Source: Lasiodiplodia sp. COLG20 (taxonomy: Eukaryota > Ascomycota > Dothideomycetes > Botryosphaeriales > Botryosphaeriaceae). Taken from it: 64,000 nt of DNA. The notes under the pieces were generated by a model that did no database searches, was not told the origin of the DNA, and saw nothing but the letters and a program-made list of their open reading frames with translations. The DNA lies in contig VNWV01000007.1 of NCBI GenBank assembly GCA_009801085.1, positions 558,001-622,000 of the forward strand. The letters run 5' to 3'. The first letter of the stretch is position 1. Every line of letters begins with the position of its first letter. A program made the translations under genes and the position numbers. This document shows, piece by piece, positions 33,557-44,858 of the stretch.

Positions 33557-36259
33557 ATGGCTGGAGACGGATCCACTCCTCCGCGCAAGGTCTCACCCTC
33601 GCCGTTCGGTCTGCACAGTGACGAGAACGGATCCGAGTCGTCTCCGATCGCCTTTGCGGGTAGCGTGGTAAGTGCCATGCCCCACTCTGCCAACTTCCCA
33701 TGGCTTTCGTGTCTTCGACGCCCTACGGACTTGATGCCAACTCTACCCCAGGGTGCCAAAAGAAACAGCCAGACCATTGCCCGCACCGAGTCACCAATCC
33801 CATTGACTACCTCAAAGCTAGGAAACCAGGCTACTCGTGCCTCCAGCCGCAAGCCTTCCAAGGTTAGCCATGTCGATAGCTCCGATGCTGTCGACATCAC
33901 CGCTGACACCCTGGCCCAGATGTTGAAGACGGACTCGTCTCCCGACTCGACTTCTGGCAGCGAGTCTCCCATGAACACCCTTCTCGCCAAGTTGTCCGAG
34001 CAGCAGAATATCTTGGACAGGCAGAAGAACAACCTGGTAGTTGCTCCTGAGGCCCCCGTGGGAGGCGTTCCGCAAGATCTTCTCATGGTCGGCGCCACCC
34101 CAGTAAGTGCCAGCAGCTGCGAGATCAAGATCTACCTGGAGCATGACTATAGCCACCCTCCTAAACCCTCGCCGCTCACTGCGTTTCAGATTGACTCTTC
34201 GTCTAACGGTGAGAATTCGACTTCTGCCACACCTGACAAGTCCAACACCCCTGCGACGGACGAGGGCTACAATCTACCCAAGCCCGACCCTATTGCATTC
34301 TTTCGCATGCAGAAGGAACTTGCAATTGCGAAGCAGGAGCTCAATCGTATGGACACTGAGCTTTCTCAGACTCGCATCGCCAACCACACTGTCAATCAGG
34401 CCCTTGGACCTCAGTCGGATGCCGGATACGACACTCACAGCCATAGCCCCGAGAAGATGATCCCCTATGCCTTCAACACGGGTACCAAAATCGCGTCCGC
34501 TCTGTCACGTCAAGACACATGGTCATCCCAGGATGAGGCGACGGCTCCGGCAAGCGAGGTGTTTCCTACTGGCAACTTCAACCGTGGCCGCGGTTCTACA
34601 AACCAGGCCATCTGGACCAACGGCTTCAAGTCCAACCTTGCATATCAGGTACCGGCACCGTTCGAACAGGCTTCTGGTTACACTGCGAGCACGTGGAATG
34701 CCGGTGGACGCCAGACTTTCGGCGCAAGTGTTGGATTTGCCATGAACAGTCAACCCGGCTATGGACCAATCCAGCCGCAGCAGTACGGTATGCCAGGCCC
34801 TGTGGACAATGGCTATCGTGGCGCCCCACAGCTCGTAGATGAGGCCGCTCATTACTCTATGCCGCGCATGAACCCTCCCAGCAGGCCGACTTCTGCATTT
34901 GGTGGACGCAACAATGGCTGGAACAGCAACTACACGTACAACACTCCTATCGGTGGTCCTCGGTTCAGCCCGCCCCATATGCAAGGTAACAGCATGTACC
35001 AGGCTCCGGGCGCTTATCAGGCCGGCCCCATCGGCAGCCGGCTGTCCCCCACTGCCGCTGAGTTCAATGTTGTGAACGACACTAAGCCGGTCTGGGGGGC
35101 TCCTGGTGACCAGTCGAGTTCCACATACATCTCTCCGAACGAACCGATTAACTACCGTCGCCTGCTTGACCGCAACATGAACTGCAACTGGGATCTCATT
35201 GTCAATAAGATCGTTCACAACAACGACCAGCAGGCTTCGATCTTCCTCCAGCAGAAGCTTAAAGTTGGCACTGCGGAGCAGAAGTTCGCCATCGTCGAGT
35301 CCATCATTGCGCAAGCTTACCCTCTCATGATCAACCGCTTTGGAAACTTCCTCGTTCAGCGATGCTTCGAGCACGGCACTGCAGAGCAAGTCATCGCCAT
35401 TGCGCAAGCTATTCGCGGCAACACGCTACAGCTGAGCATGGACGCATTCGGCTGCCATGTGATTCAGAAGGCCTTCGATGCTGTTCCGGAGGAGTACAAG
35501 GCGATCATGGTCCATGAGTTGCTCCGCCGCATTCCAGAGACGGTTGTTCACCGCTATGCCTGCCATGTCTGGCAGAAGCTCTTCGAACTCCGTTGGAGCG
35601 ATTCCCCTCCCCAGATCATGAAGTACGTCAACGAGGCTCTCCGCGGCATGTGGCACGAAGTTGCCCTTGGAGAGACTGGTAGTCTCGTCGTCCAGAATAT
35701 CTTCGAGAACTGTCTTGAGGAGGACAAGCGCCCGTGTATTGAGGAGGTCCTGGCCAGCATCGACATCATCTCGCATGGTCAGTTTGGTAACTGGTGCATC
35801 CAGCACATTTGCGAACATGGAGCTCCGCAGGATCGCACCCGTGCCATCGATCACATCCTCCACTATGCCACGGAGTACAGTATGGACCAGTACGCCTCCA
35901 AGGTTATCGAGAAATGTCTCAAGATCGGCGGCACTGAGTTCCTCGACCGTTACCTTGAGAGAGTCTGTGAAGGTCGCGCCGATCGTCCTCGTATGCCACT
36001 TGTCGACATTGCCGGCGATCAGTTCGGCAACTATCTTATCCAGTACGTCTTGAGCAACTCTAGCCCTCAGCACCGCGAGATTGTGGCCTCGCACGTTCGC
36101 AAGCACATGGTCTCCCTCCGCGGCTCCAAGTACGGCTCCCGTGTGGCGATGCTGTGCAGCAACCCGGCTTATGCGACGCGCCCTGGCCCTCCTGCAGGCA
36201 TGCAGTTGAACCGCAACAGCAGCTACAACCATGGCCGCGGCTATGGAGGCTACCGCTAA
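33557..36259 (+). CDS. PUF (Pumilio) family RNA-binding protein
   Basis: PUF proteins bind 3' UTRs in a sequence-specific way and control mRNA decay, translation or localisation. The chosen start is the first ATG of the frame (MAGDGSTPPRKVSPSPFG). Two introns, 33668-33751 and 34103-34189, have GTAAGT donors and good acceptors; removing them gives 843 residues. Both are multiples of three without stops, so the unspliced frame is also open. The first 470 residues are Ser/Asn/Gln/Gly-rich and disordered. The Pumilio domain covers about 475-815, with repeats carrying recognition helices such as GNFLVQRCFE, GCHVIQKAFD, ACHVWQKLFE, GSLVVQNIFE, GNWCIQHICE, ASKVIEKCLK and GNYLIQYVLS. A Gly/Arg/Tyr tail ends it. 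There is no RRM, unlike yeast Puf1/Puf2. Confidence 0.92.
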   Translation: MAGDGSTPPRKVSPSPFGLHSDENGSESSPIAFAGSVVSAMPHSANFPWLSCLRRPTDLMPTLPQGAKRNSQTIARTESPIPLTTSKLGNQATRASSRKPSKVSHVDSSDAVDITADTLAQMLKTDSSPDSTSGSESPMNTLLAKLSEQQNILDRQKNNLVVAPEAPVGGVPQDLLMVGATPVSASSCEIKIYLEHDYSHPPKPSPLTAFQIDSSSNGENSTSATPDKSNTPATDEGYNLPKPDPIAFFRMQKELAIAKQELNRMDTELSQTRIANHTVNQALGPQSDAGYDTHSHSPEKMIPYAFNTGTKIASALSRQDTWSSQDEATAPASEVFPTGNFNRGRGSTNQAIWTNGFKSNLAYQVPAPFEQASGYTASTWNAGGRQTFGASVGFAMNSQPGYGPIQPQQYGMPGPVDNGYRGAPQLVDEAAHYSMPRMNPPSRPTSAFGGRNNGWNSNYTYNTPIGGPRFSPPHMQGNSMYQAPGAYQAGPIGSRLSPTAAEFNVVNDTKPVWGAPGDQSSSTYISPNEPINYRRLLDRNMNCNWDLIVNKIVHNNDQQASIFLQQKLKVGTAEQKFAIVESIIAQAYPLMINRFGNFLVQRCFEHGTAEQVIAIAQAIRGNTLQLSMDAFGCHVIQKAFDAVPEEYKAIMVHELLRRIPETVVHRYACHVWQKLFELRWSDSPPQIMKYVNEALRGMWHEVALGETGSLVVQNIFENCLEEDKRPCIEEVLASIDIISHGQFGNWCIQHICEHGAPQDRTRAIDHILHYATEYSMDQYASKVIEKCLKIGGTEFLDRYLERVCEGRADRPRMPLVDIAGDQFGNYLIQYVLSNSSPQHREIVASHVRKHMVSLRGSKYGSRVAMLCSNPAYATRPGPPAGMQLNRNSSYNHGRGYGGYR

Positions 36260-37852
36260 ATCCGCATCGTCTTCGCTCCGGCCCAGAGAAGACAGCGCCG
36301 TCACGATCTTAACACCTGAAAATTGATACATGTAGGTATCAGCCACCTTTCGCGGCTCTCATGTCGAGCTTTTTCATCATCGAAATTTCTCGACTGTGTT
36401 CCGATCGTATGCGTCTTGGTATAGTCGGTGCGACTTGCCTTTCTGCCGCTCATAGACGGAACAGACAAGGTGCCGTTTTTCTCATTTCCGATGTTCATAT
36501 CAACTACAGTCAGCATGATATCCGCGGCAGCGGCTGCAACTTTCATTTTGCTCTTCCGGAATTTGTTTTCTTTCACCAGCTCTTGTTTTCTACTGCAATC
36601 GTGCCATCTTCAAGCTTACGGATCGTCACGAAGCTCCGAGGCTCGTTGGATGCGGCAAGCAACAAAGGCAGCTTTCCTACGTGGTCAAAGGTTGGCTTTG
36701 TTCGCCTTTGGCATATCAGCTTTAAAATCTCAGTCTTCTTCTGGAAACATCTTTTGGGGAAGGCTCTCACTACCTGCAGCTGTACCTGGGTTCTTTTCAA
36801 AGGGAAAAGTTTTCTTCTCTAAATGGAAGTAGTAGTTCGGGAGTGTCGAGCAACGGACACAGTAATGTGATGGAAGGAGTGGGCGGATGATGGATGGTTG
36901 CTTCTTTGCTTATTCTGCTTCTTATCTTCATCTCGGCAAATGGTTTCTTTCGTGCTTTAGGAGCAAAGGTAGACAGAGTATTGACAGGGATAACCGTGAT
37001 TGTGATGGACAACACCGTGTCGATGACGTTCGCTCGTGATATCCGAGACAGGCGCCAAATGTCTTGCATTCGACTGCAGCACGCCACAGGAGCATGCACG
37101 TGCACCGCACCAGGCCGCACTGAGGCGTGCAGGCGAAGGCTAGCGCGAGGAATAGCAGGGCCCTTGAACATGGGGTAGCTATGCCTCAGCGATTTTCTTT
37201 ACGAGGAACGATATATACGTAGAAGCCACCGTCCGGGTGAGAATGCATAATCTTTGACTCCACATTTACATCCGGATGATAGATAGCTTCAACTACCCAT
37301 GACATGAAGAAAAAAACAGATTCTCGCTAGCCTCTAGCTGCAATCCCCCTCTGTAGGGGATAGGGACAGGTGCCAAGCGAGGGAGCTATGTCTCGCCCGG
37401 TGCGAGGCCGGTTCACATTAGTATTATTGCGACAGAGGGATCCATCCGGACATGAATGCACGATGTAAATTTGAACAGGTGCATCGGGACAAAGCTTCAA
37501 CTCCCCGATTTTGTTGCAATGTTGAGCGAAGCGATCTCGTAGCACGAAGGGAGTAAAGCGCAACGGCCAAGTGGGCGATCTCGTGGTTTGTGCTCGTAGG
37601 TCAGGGCAACGACGGGCGGTGATCCAGCCGGCGGAGGGGCAGGGGTCCCCGGGCTCCACGTCAACTGTTTCCGGTTCGCTTGGCCCCCCCATCATGCCTC
37701 TGCTGCACCTGCCACCCAGTCGACGTTCAAGCCGCGCGTGATCCCTCCGCCAACGCCGTGCTGCCGTCTCCCCAAACTTTTCTGCGCCGCATCCCTAGGC
37801 GAGCGACCAGGCTCTCCAGAACACTCAACTGCAGCCCGCATCACTAGCTGCA
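36260..37852. other. Long intergenic region between the PUF gene and SEY1
   Basis: Both neighbours are on the plus strand. The first 600 bp probably hold a long PUF 3' UTR and the last few hundred bp the SEY1 promoter. Small frames at 36361-36832 on both strands and 37327-37695 show no family features. Nothing else is recognised. Confidence 0.4.
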
Positions 37853-40678
37853 ATGGCGTCACCAGCTCTACAGGTCCCCAATGGCTCTGACAACACCGCG
37901 CCACGTCCCTCGATAAGCAGCTCGCATTCGACTCCCTCAGTCGTCATGAATGGCCACTTCGCCGCCGTGGGCGAGAAGGCCACGCCCGAGCAGTATGAGC
38001 ACGGCGTCCAGGTCATCGACGAGAATAAGGAATTCAAGTACGCCGCCCTCACTGCTCCCACCACCTCCGTACTGACTGGCCTGCAGCTCGAGTCTCTCCA
38101 ATTATCTGGCCCTCGAAAAAGTCATCCCCGCCGGCTTCAACTACCATCTGATCTCTGTCTTCGGTTCTCAGAGCACCGGCAAATCCACCTTGCTCAACCA
38201 CTTGTTCAAGACGTCCTTCGGCGTCATGTCCGAAAATGAACGTCGCCAGACTACGAAGGGTATCTGGATGTCCAAGAACAAGCGCGTGGGGCAGGGTGAC
38301 AAGTCTATGGCCGACAACATTCTAGTCATGGACGTCGAGGGAACCGACGGCCGTGAGAGAGGCGAGGATCAGGACTTTGAGCGGAAGAGCGCGCTGTTCG
38401 CCCTGGCGACGAGCGAGGTATTGATCGTCAACATTTGGGAGCACCAAGTTGGCTTATACCAGGGCGCCAACATGGGTCTGCTGAAGACTGTTTTTGAGGT
38501 CAACCTACAGCTGTTTGTCAAGGACAGCAAGTACGTGGCAGATTCCGGATTTTGTACGACTTGTGTAGCTGACATGAGATTCCCAGGACTACACCACGCT
38601 CCCTTCTGTTCTTCGTTATTCGCGACCACATCGGCAACACTCCTCTAGCCAACCTAAGAAACACTCTCTTGCAAGACATGCAGCGTATCTGGTCGACGCT
38701 GTCCAAACCTCAGGGTCTCGAGAACTCGAAGATTGAGGACTACTTCGACTTCGCATTCGCCACACTTCCGCACAAGATTCTGCAGCCGGAGAAATTCGTC
38801 GAGGATGTGGAGAAGCTCAGCACACGCTTCCGGGAGGGCTACAAGGACCCTAAACTTGTGGGCCTGGTCGATGAGGAAACTCACCCTGTTTTCCTGCCGG
38901 AATACCACAGACGCATCCCCGCCGACGGTTTCCCGACCTACGCGGATGGCGTTTGGGAATCAATTGTGAACAACAAGGACCTGGACTTGCCAACCCAGCA
39001 GGAGTTGCTCGCCCAGTTCAGGTGCGACGAAATTTCACGAGAGGTGCTCGTCGCATTTGACCAGAAGATTACACCTTTGGAGGAGAAGCAGGCCGAGGGC
39101 GTTCGCTCCGGCAAGCCTTCTGTTATTGCCGGCCTCGGCGAAGCCATGAACAGTGCCCGCGTCGCTGTCCTCAAGGACTTTGAAACCAAGGCTTCACGGT
39201 ACCACAAGGGCGTCTACACACTGAAGTCGAAGGAATTGTCTAGCAAAATTGACACACGTCTCAAAGCATTGTTTACCGGTCAATTGACCGCGGCACACAA
39301 GTCCGGCGTCAATGACTTTTCCGAAGCTGTTAGTGCAGCAGTCAAATCGGGACAGAAGAAGGGCAACAACTATGACTTTGCTGAAATTGTGGCTTCCGAA
39401 AAGAACAAAGCTCTATCCATGTTCGAGGAGCACGCAAAGGCTGTCGTGGTGGATGGTGCGCCATGGAGCGAGTATGACCAGGAGTTCGACTTGTACAAAA
39501 AGGACCTGGATGATGTGTCGGCACGCTTGCGCCAAGAAGAGATGCGTAGGCTGGCTACTCGCGTCGAGCGGTGGGTGCGCTCCCGTTTGAACGAGTCGGT
39601 TGGTTTGGAATTCAACAAACTGGGCTCGGGCCGTGGAGGTTCTGGAGCTCCGGCTGAAGGGGAGAAGCACACTGTAGCAGCTGAAAAGGATCTGTGGGAC
39701 CGGATATGGGCAGTGTTCACTGAGACTGTCTCTCAGGCAGAGAAGCGTTTCACAGAACGCGCAGGCAGCTTCGATGCATCGCCAGATGAGATTGAGGTTG
39801 GCCTTTGGCGTTTACGACGAAAGAGCTGGGGCTGTCTACGGGCGAAGCTTGATGAGGAGGTGATGGAGGGAAACCTCCTTCTCAAGCTGCGCGAGAATTT
39901 CGAAGACAAGTTCCGTTACGACGAGACCGGAGTCCCTCGCATTTGGCGTCCGACTGATGATATCGAGGGCATCTACACACGCGCCCGCGAATCCACCCTC
40001 ACTCTCATTCCCCTTCTCAGCCGCTTCCGTCTGTCAGCAACATCGGCACCGCCGCCTTTGGATGCGTGGATCGGCGCTGCTCCAGCTACCGTCACGCCGG
40101 CCGATGAGGAGGACTTGACCCCTATCGGCGGCGTGGACGAGGAGGAAGGAAAGAGCCTGGAAGAAGAGATGACAGTATTGAGCGAAGCCAAGCAGGCAGA
40201 TCTCAGCGTTCGCTTCAAGAAGACAGCCGATGGCGTCTACGTCGAGGCCAAGCGCGGCGCTATCGGCGGCATCACGCAAGTGCCCTTGTACTTCTATGGG
40301 CTGTTGCTTGCACTGGGTTGGAACGAGATTTGGGCTGGTAAGTCATGCTCAAGAAACCGTGCACGCGAAATGATCGCTGACTGAAATTTAGTCCTCCGCA
40401 ACCCTCTCTACTTCATCTTCATGATCCTCCTAGGTGTTGCTGCCTACGTGACGTACACGCTCAACCTTTGGGGCCCCATGTTGCGCATGAGCAACGCTGC
40501 GTCGCAGCAAGCGGTCGAGATGTTCAAGGAGCGCCTGCGCGAGTTCCTTGAGAGCAACGAGACCGGTCGCCAGGCCATGGGCATGCCAAGCCGCACCAAC
40601 ACGACGGAGAGCATCGGGCTGGACAGGCTCGATAGCCAAGGTAAGAAGGCCGAGAACGAGGATGAGGATGACATATAG
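37853..40678 (+). CDS. SEY1: ER membrane-fusion GTPase SEY1 (atlastin/RHD3 family)
   Basis: SEY1 is a dynamin-like GTPase that fuses ER tubules into a network. The exons are 37853-38037, 38087-38530, 38587-40337 and 40392-40678, giving 888 residues. The join of exons 1 and 2 restores [20 protein letters not shown]. GTPase motifs are clear: the P-loop GSQSTGKST, switch region [20 protein letters not shown] and the base-reading RDH. A long helical bundle fills residues 300-730. Two close hydrophobic segments near the C-terminus ([14 protein letters not shown] and [15 protein letters not shown]), split by the last intron, form the membrane hairpin. An acidic, charged tail ([11 protein letters not shown]) faces the cytosol. 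The first intron is only 49 nt but has a GTACTGAC branch site. Confidence 0.95.
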
Positions 40679-41375
40679 CATGGCCGTTCATTGGGTCAAG
40701 ATGAGTGTTGTGTTGATTGGATTGGCTAGTAAAAATAGAAAGGTGCTCAGGGTTGTCTCCTCCCGGTGCTGATGCACAGGAGTCCCGGAGTACAGGCGGA
40801 GCCGCCGGTGGCAATCTCGTCCTAAACCACCCTACTCGCCGTGTTTATAGAATGCATTCATTTTTAGCAACACGTAGACCGAGAGACATGAATGGATTGT
40901 GCAAGCTAGCGTTGTGACTATGGATCCAGCATTCCACGGCTTGTACGACACTCACGCCGCTGGCAGCAAGCGGGATGGGAACAACTGGAAGAGATGTAGC
41001 GCCGTTGGTAAGGAACAGAACGTCATGGGGCAGAGCCCGTGGCCTGCTCCAGCTACGGAGCCCTGCGAGTCGTGGTCTCGGACAAATAGCAGAGGAAATT
41101 CTGGTCGAGAAGGATGTCCAGAAGCTCCCACAATAAGAGTTGTCCTCAAAATGAGTTGAGGAGAAAAAGGAAACGGACGGCGGGCGCTGGGCGAAAGGGT
41201 TTTTGTAAGCGACGCCCGGACTTCCAATCAGAGGCAGCGCGATGCGGGTAGGTCAGAAACGGCGCTAAACCGCAAAAGACGTCAATGCGGTGCCGAGTGC
41301 CTCCAGCGTGAACCACGCCTCCAACACCACCGCCCATCCAAACCCAGCCCTCCGCATCCCTCTCCACTCCACGCC
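40679..41375 (+). promoter_or_regulatory. SEY1 3' region and NUO78 promoter
   Basis: No gene is seen. CCAATCAGAG with CCAAT at 41224-41228 lies 148 bp before the NUO78 start, in the plus-strand direction. It is identical to the element upstream of QCR2. HAP-complex binding is inferred. Confidence 0.5.
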
Positions 41376-43843
41376 ATGCTGCGGCAACAGCTCCTCCGGT
41401 CGGTCAGGCTGCCCCAGCGGCTGGCGGCCGCCAATGCCCGCCGTACCTTCGCCGCCACCTCGCACCGGCCCGCCGACGTCGAGCTCACCATCGGTGCGTC
41501 CCACGCCTGTGTGCCCAGCTTCATGAACCACGCTGATTGAGATTCCAGATGGCAAGAAGGTCTCAGTCGAAGGTGAGCCCTCCGCTGCCGCGCCATTGCC
41601 CCGCGGGCCACGATGCTGACGCCTGCACTCACAGCCGGCTCCTCGCTCATCCAGGCCTGCGAAAAGGCCGGCTCGACCGTCCCCCGCTACTGCTACCACG
41701 AGAAGCTCATGATCGCCGGAAACTGCCGTATGTGCCTTGTCGAAGTCGAGCGCGCCCCTAAACCCGTCGCCTCGTGCGCCTGGCCCGTCCAGCCCGGCAT
41801 GGTCGTCAAGACCGACTCTCCTCTCGTGCACAAGGCCCGTGAGGGTGTCATGGAGTTCCTGCTCGCCAACCACCCCCTCGACTGCCCCATCTGCGACCAG
41901 GGTGGTGAATGCGACCTGCAAGACCAGTCGATGAGATACGGTGCCGACAGAGGCCGCTTCCACGAGATTGGCGGCAAGCGTGCGGTGGAGGACAAGAATA
42001 TTGGCCCATTGGTTAAGGTACGCGCGTGGTGACCAGAGCAGAGTCCTGCATAATTGCTGACACGGTGCAGACTTCGATGAACAGGTGTATCCACTGCACC
42101 AGGTGTGTCCGTTTCGCCAATGACGTCGCCGGCGCCCCCGAGTTTGGTTCCACTGGCCGTGGCAACGACCTGCAGATTGGTACTTACATCGAGACCGCCC
42201 TTGACTCGGAAATGTCTGGAAACGTCATCGACCTTTGCCCCGTTGGTGCCCTGACCTCCAAGCCCTACGCTTTCAAGGCTCGTCCATGGGAGCTGTACCA
42301 CGCGGAATCCATTGATGTCCTGGACGGCCTTGGCTCCAACATCCGCGTCGACTCCAGGGGACTGCAGGTTTTGAGGATTCTCCCGAGGCTTAACGACGAT
42401 GTGAACGAGGAGTGGATCAACGACAAGTCCCGTTTCGCCTGTGACGCGCTCAGCACCCAGAGATTGACCATCCCGCTTATCCGCCGCGACGACCAGTTCC
42501 AGCCGGCTACTTGGGAGCAGGCTCTTGTGGAGATCGGCAACGCATACCAGAAGATTGCGCCGAAGGGCAATGAATTCAAGGCTGTGGCTGGTGCACTTGC
42601 TGAGACGGAGACTATGGTGGCAATGAAGGATCTGGCCAACAGGCTTGGTTCGGAAAACCTTGCTCTTGACACCAAGAATGGCAGTGAGCCGGCAGCTCAC
42701 GGTGTTGATGTCCGCTCGAACTACAGCTTCAACTCCAAGATCTACGGTGTGGAGGAGGCTGATTACATTCTCCTTGTTGGTACCAACCCCAGGCACGAGG
42801 CCGCCGTTTTGAACGCTCGCATCCGGAAGCATTGGCTGCGCTCCGACCTTGAGATTGGTCTCGTCGGCGAGGACTTCGAGAGCACCTTTGAGTATGAGAA
42901 GCTTGGCGATACGGCCTCCGACTTGAAGTCGGCCCTGTCTGGTCCTTTTGGTCAGAAGCTGGCTCAAGCTAAGAAGCCTATGATTATCGTGGGTAGCGGT
43001 GCTGTTGAGCACGCTGACGCCAAGTCCATTCTCGAGACCGTTGGCAGCTTTGTGGAGAAGCACAAGTCCAACTTCCAGACTCCTGAGTGGAACGGTTACA
43101 ACATCCTCCAGCGTGAGGCTTCTCGTGCGGGTGCTTACGAGGTCGGCTTCACCGTTCCCTCGCCCGAGGTCGCCAAGACGGAGGCTAAGTTCATCTGGCT
43201 CCTTGGTGCCGATGAGATCAAGGAGGCGGACATCCCTAAGGGTGCTTTCGTCGTCTACCAGGGCCACCATGGTGATAAGGGTGCCCAGCTTGCTGACGTC
43301 GTGCTCCCTGGTGCTGCCTACACTGAGAGCGCCGGTACCTACGTCAACACCGAGGGCCGTGTTCAGCAGACTCGGGTTGCCACCGCTCTGCTCGGCGCTG
43401 CTAGGCACGACTGGAAGATCATTCGTGCTGCCAGCGAGTACCTCGGCACCCCTCTTCCCTACGACGACGTCGAGGCTCTCCGCGACCGTATGGAGGAGAT
43501 CTCGCCTGCGCTCAGGAGAATCGACGTTGTCGAGAAGACTGCCCTGGCTGAGCTTAGCAAGGTCCAGATCGTTGACCAGAACAAGGGTGCTAACGCTACG
43601 AACGCTCCCCTCAAGAAGCCGATCGAGAACTTCTACTTCACTGACGCAATCTCGAGGAAGTAAGTACATTCCGTATCCTGAGTTCCCAACCGATTACTAA
43701 CAATCCATAGTTCGCCAACCATGGCTCGCTGCTCGGCAGCCAAGGCCGCTAAGAACCCGAACACCAACTTCCTGGCACCAGGAGAACCCTACCCCCAGGT
43801 CGAGTACGGCCCGCCCGGTCAGCAATCAGCTGCAGCTGCATGA
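41376..43843 (+). CDS. NUO78: Complex I 75/78-kDa iron-sulfur subunit (NUO78/NDUFS1)
   Basis: This is the largest subunit of the NADH-oxidising arm of mitochondrial complex I, carrying three Fe-S clusters. Five exons, 41376-41493, 41549-41572, 41635-42017, 42071-43659 and 43711-43843, give 748 residues. The second exon is only 24 nt (GKKVSVE in the ferredoxin-like domain). The Arg-rich N-terminus is a mitochondrial presequence. Ligands are visible: the 2Fe-2S cysteines in [15 protein letters not shown] and CAWPV; the His/Cys set for N5 in [14 protein letters not shown]; the N4 set in CIHCTRC and later LCPVGAL. The molybdopterin-like domain follows without a cofactor site, as is normal. The last exon gives [20 protein letters not shown], a conserved C-terminus. 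Confidence 0.96.
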
Positions 43844-44356
43844 ATGTAAAGAAGTTTGAGAAAAAGAGAGACACATTCATCACCGAGGGACTGTGTAGAA
43901 TCTACGGTTGTTTTGATGGTTTAAAGCGGCGTTTTTATTATTACCAAGCTATGTACATACTGGACAAATATTCCCTTTTCCCCTTTGCTCCGACAGGCAA
44001 AAAAGAAGACGTCCAGCTACATGAAGATGCGCGGAACAGGGTATTGGGAATCAACGTGTCCAGTCAAGAGGGGGGAGATACGGGGAGGGCGGTAGCAACC
44101 AGGGGTCGTGCGGCTCGCCAGGATCCTTGTTCTCTTTTCCTGGTGGCGGTGGAAGAGCGGGACGCAGTAATGACGGCTTCATCTGCCGCATTAGATGGCG
44201 GTAAAAGCTGGATGATGGGGTAGAATAGAATGCGTAGGCGGTGTGCGGCCGCTCCATCAACTTTTTTTTCTTTCAAGACTCCATGATGTCAAGATCTGTG
44301 CCCGGACTGCTCTGGCAAGTGCCACTCCTCAGCGGCCATGATTTTGCTATATTACA
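43844..44356. other. NUO78 3' region
   Basis: This is the 3' UTR and spacer downstream of NUO78. It has A+T-rich segments near 43920-43980 and no gene. Confidence 0.35.
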
Positions 44357-44570
44357 GTGCCTGATGACCATGACGTCTCTTTAACGGTTGCCTTTTCATC
44401 TAACAACTCACTTTTATTAATAGCTCGACACGGCAATATCAAACGGCTTTACAACGTCTTAAATACTAAACGATTAGAAATCTGTTATCTTGCTACTCTT
44501 TATATAAGTAAAGTTGATCTTTTCTCAGTTAATTTTCAAGGTCTCTTGACTACCAGCTGCCAATGACCCG
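44357..44570 (+). pseudogene. Decayed WD40 fragment, inverted relative to the neighbouring intact gene
   Basis: A 69-codon frame reads VAFSSNNSLL, then SKVDLFSV and QGLLTTSCQ. Roughly half its residues match the WD40 blade of the minus-strand gene at 44859-49343 (VAFSPDNSLL, SKVDLISV, QGLLATGCQ; about residues 780-840). The nucleotide match is also visible, for example around GTTGCCTTTTCA and AGTAAAGTTGATCT. The fragment is A+T-rich compared with the source and has no start, stop or flanking domains of its own. Many differences are G-to-A or C-to-T, compatible with repeat-induced point mutation, but others are not. It lies under 300 bp from the 3' end of the intact gene, in opposite orientation. 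It could also come from a different paralogue. Confidence 0.7.
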
Positions 44571-44858
44571 AAAAGTCAAATTTCGGGTCCAGTTGATTCC
44601 GACACATGTTTTAACAGTTCTCTGAATGGAAAAACATCACTTTTCTCGTTCTTAGTTAGCAAAGTCTGTGACATCCCATCTTCCGCAGCACGCACGTGCT
44701 CATGGCTTTTCCCTAGGCAGTTCACATTGCATGAGAAGGCTTTGCCGCGATTCCGTAGAAATCCGAAATTAATTCTCCCGAGTCTGCCTATATCCTTTAG
44801 CCCCATTAGAATCTGTTCGCCTCTCCTTCACGCCTGTCGTACCGCCCCTCATCTAGTT
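44571..44858. other. Spacer between the WD40 relic and the intact gene
   Basis: Moderately A+T-rich DNA with no recognisable coding content. It probably includes the 3' UTR of the minus-strand gene. Confidence 0.35.

Noticed and set aside
41693..43669. 658-codon frame antisense to NUO78
   Set aside because: A shadow of the codon-biased NUO78 coding strand; its protein has no recognisable features.
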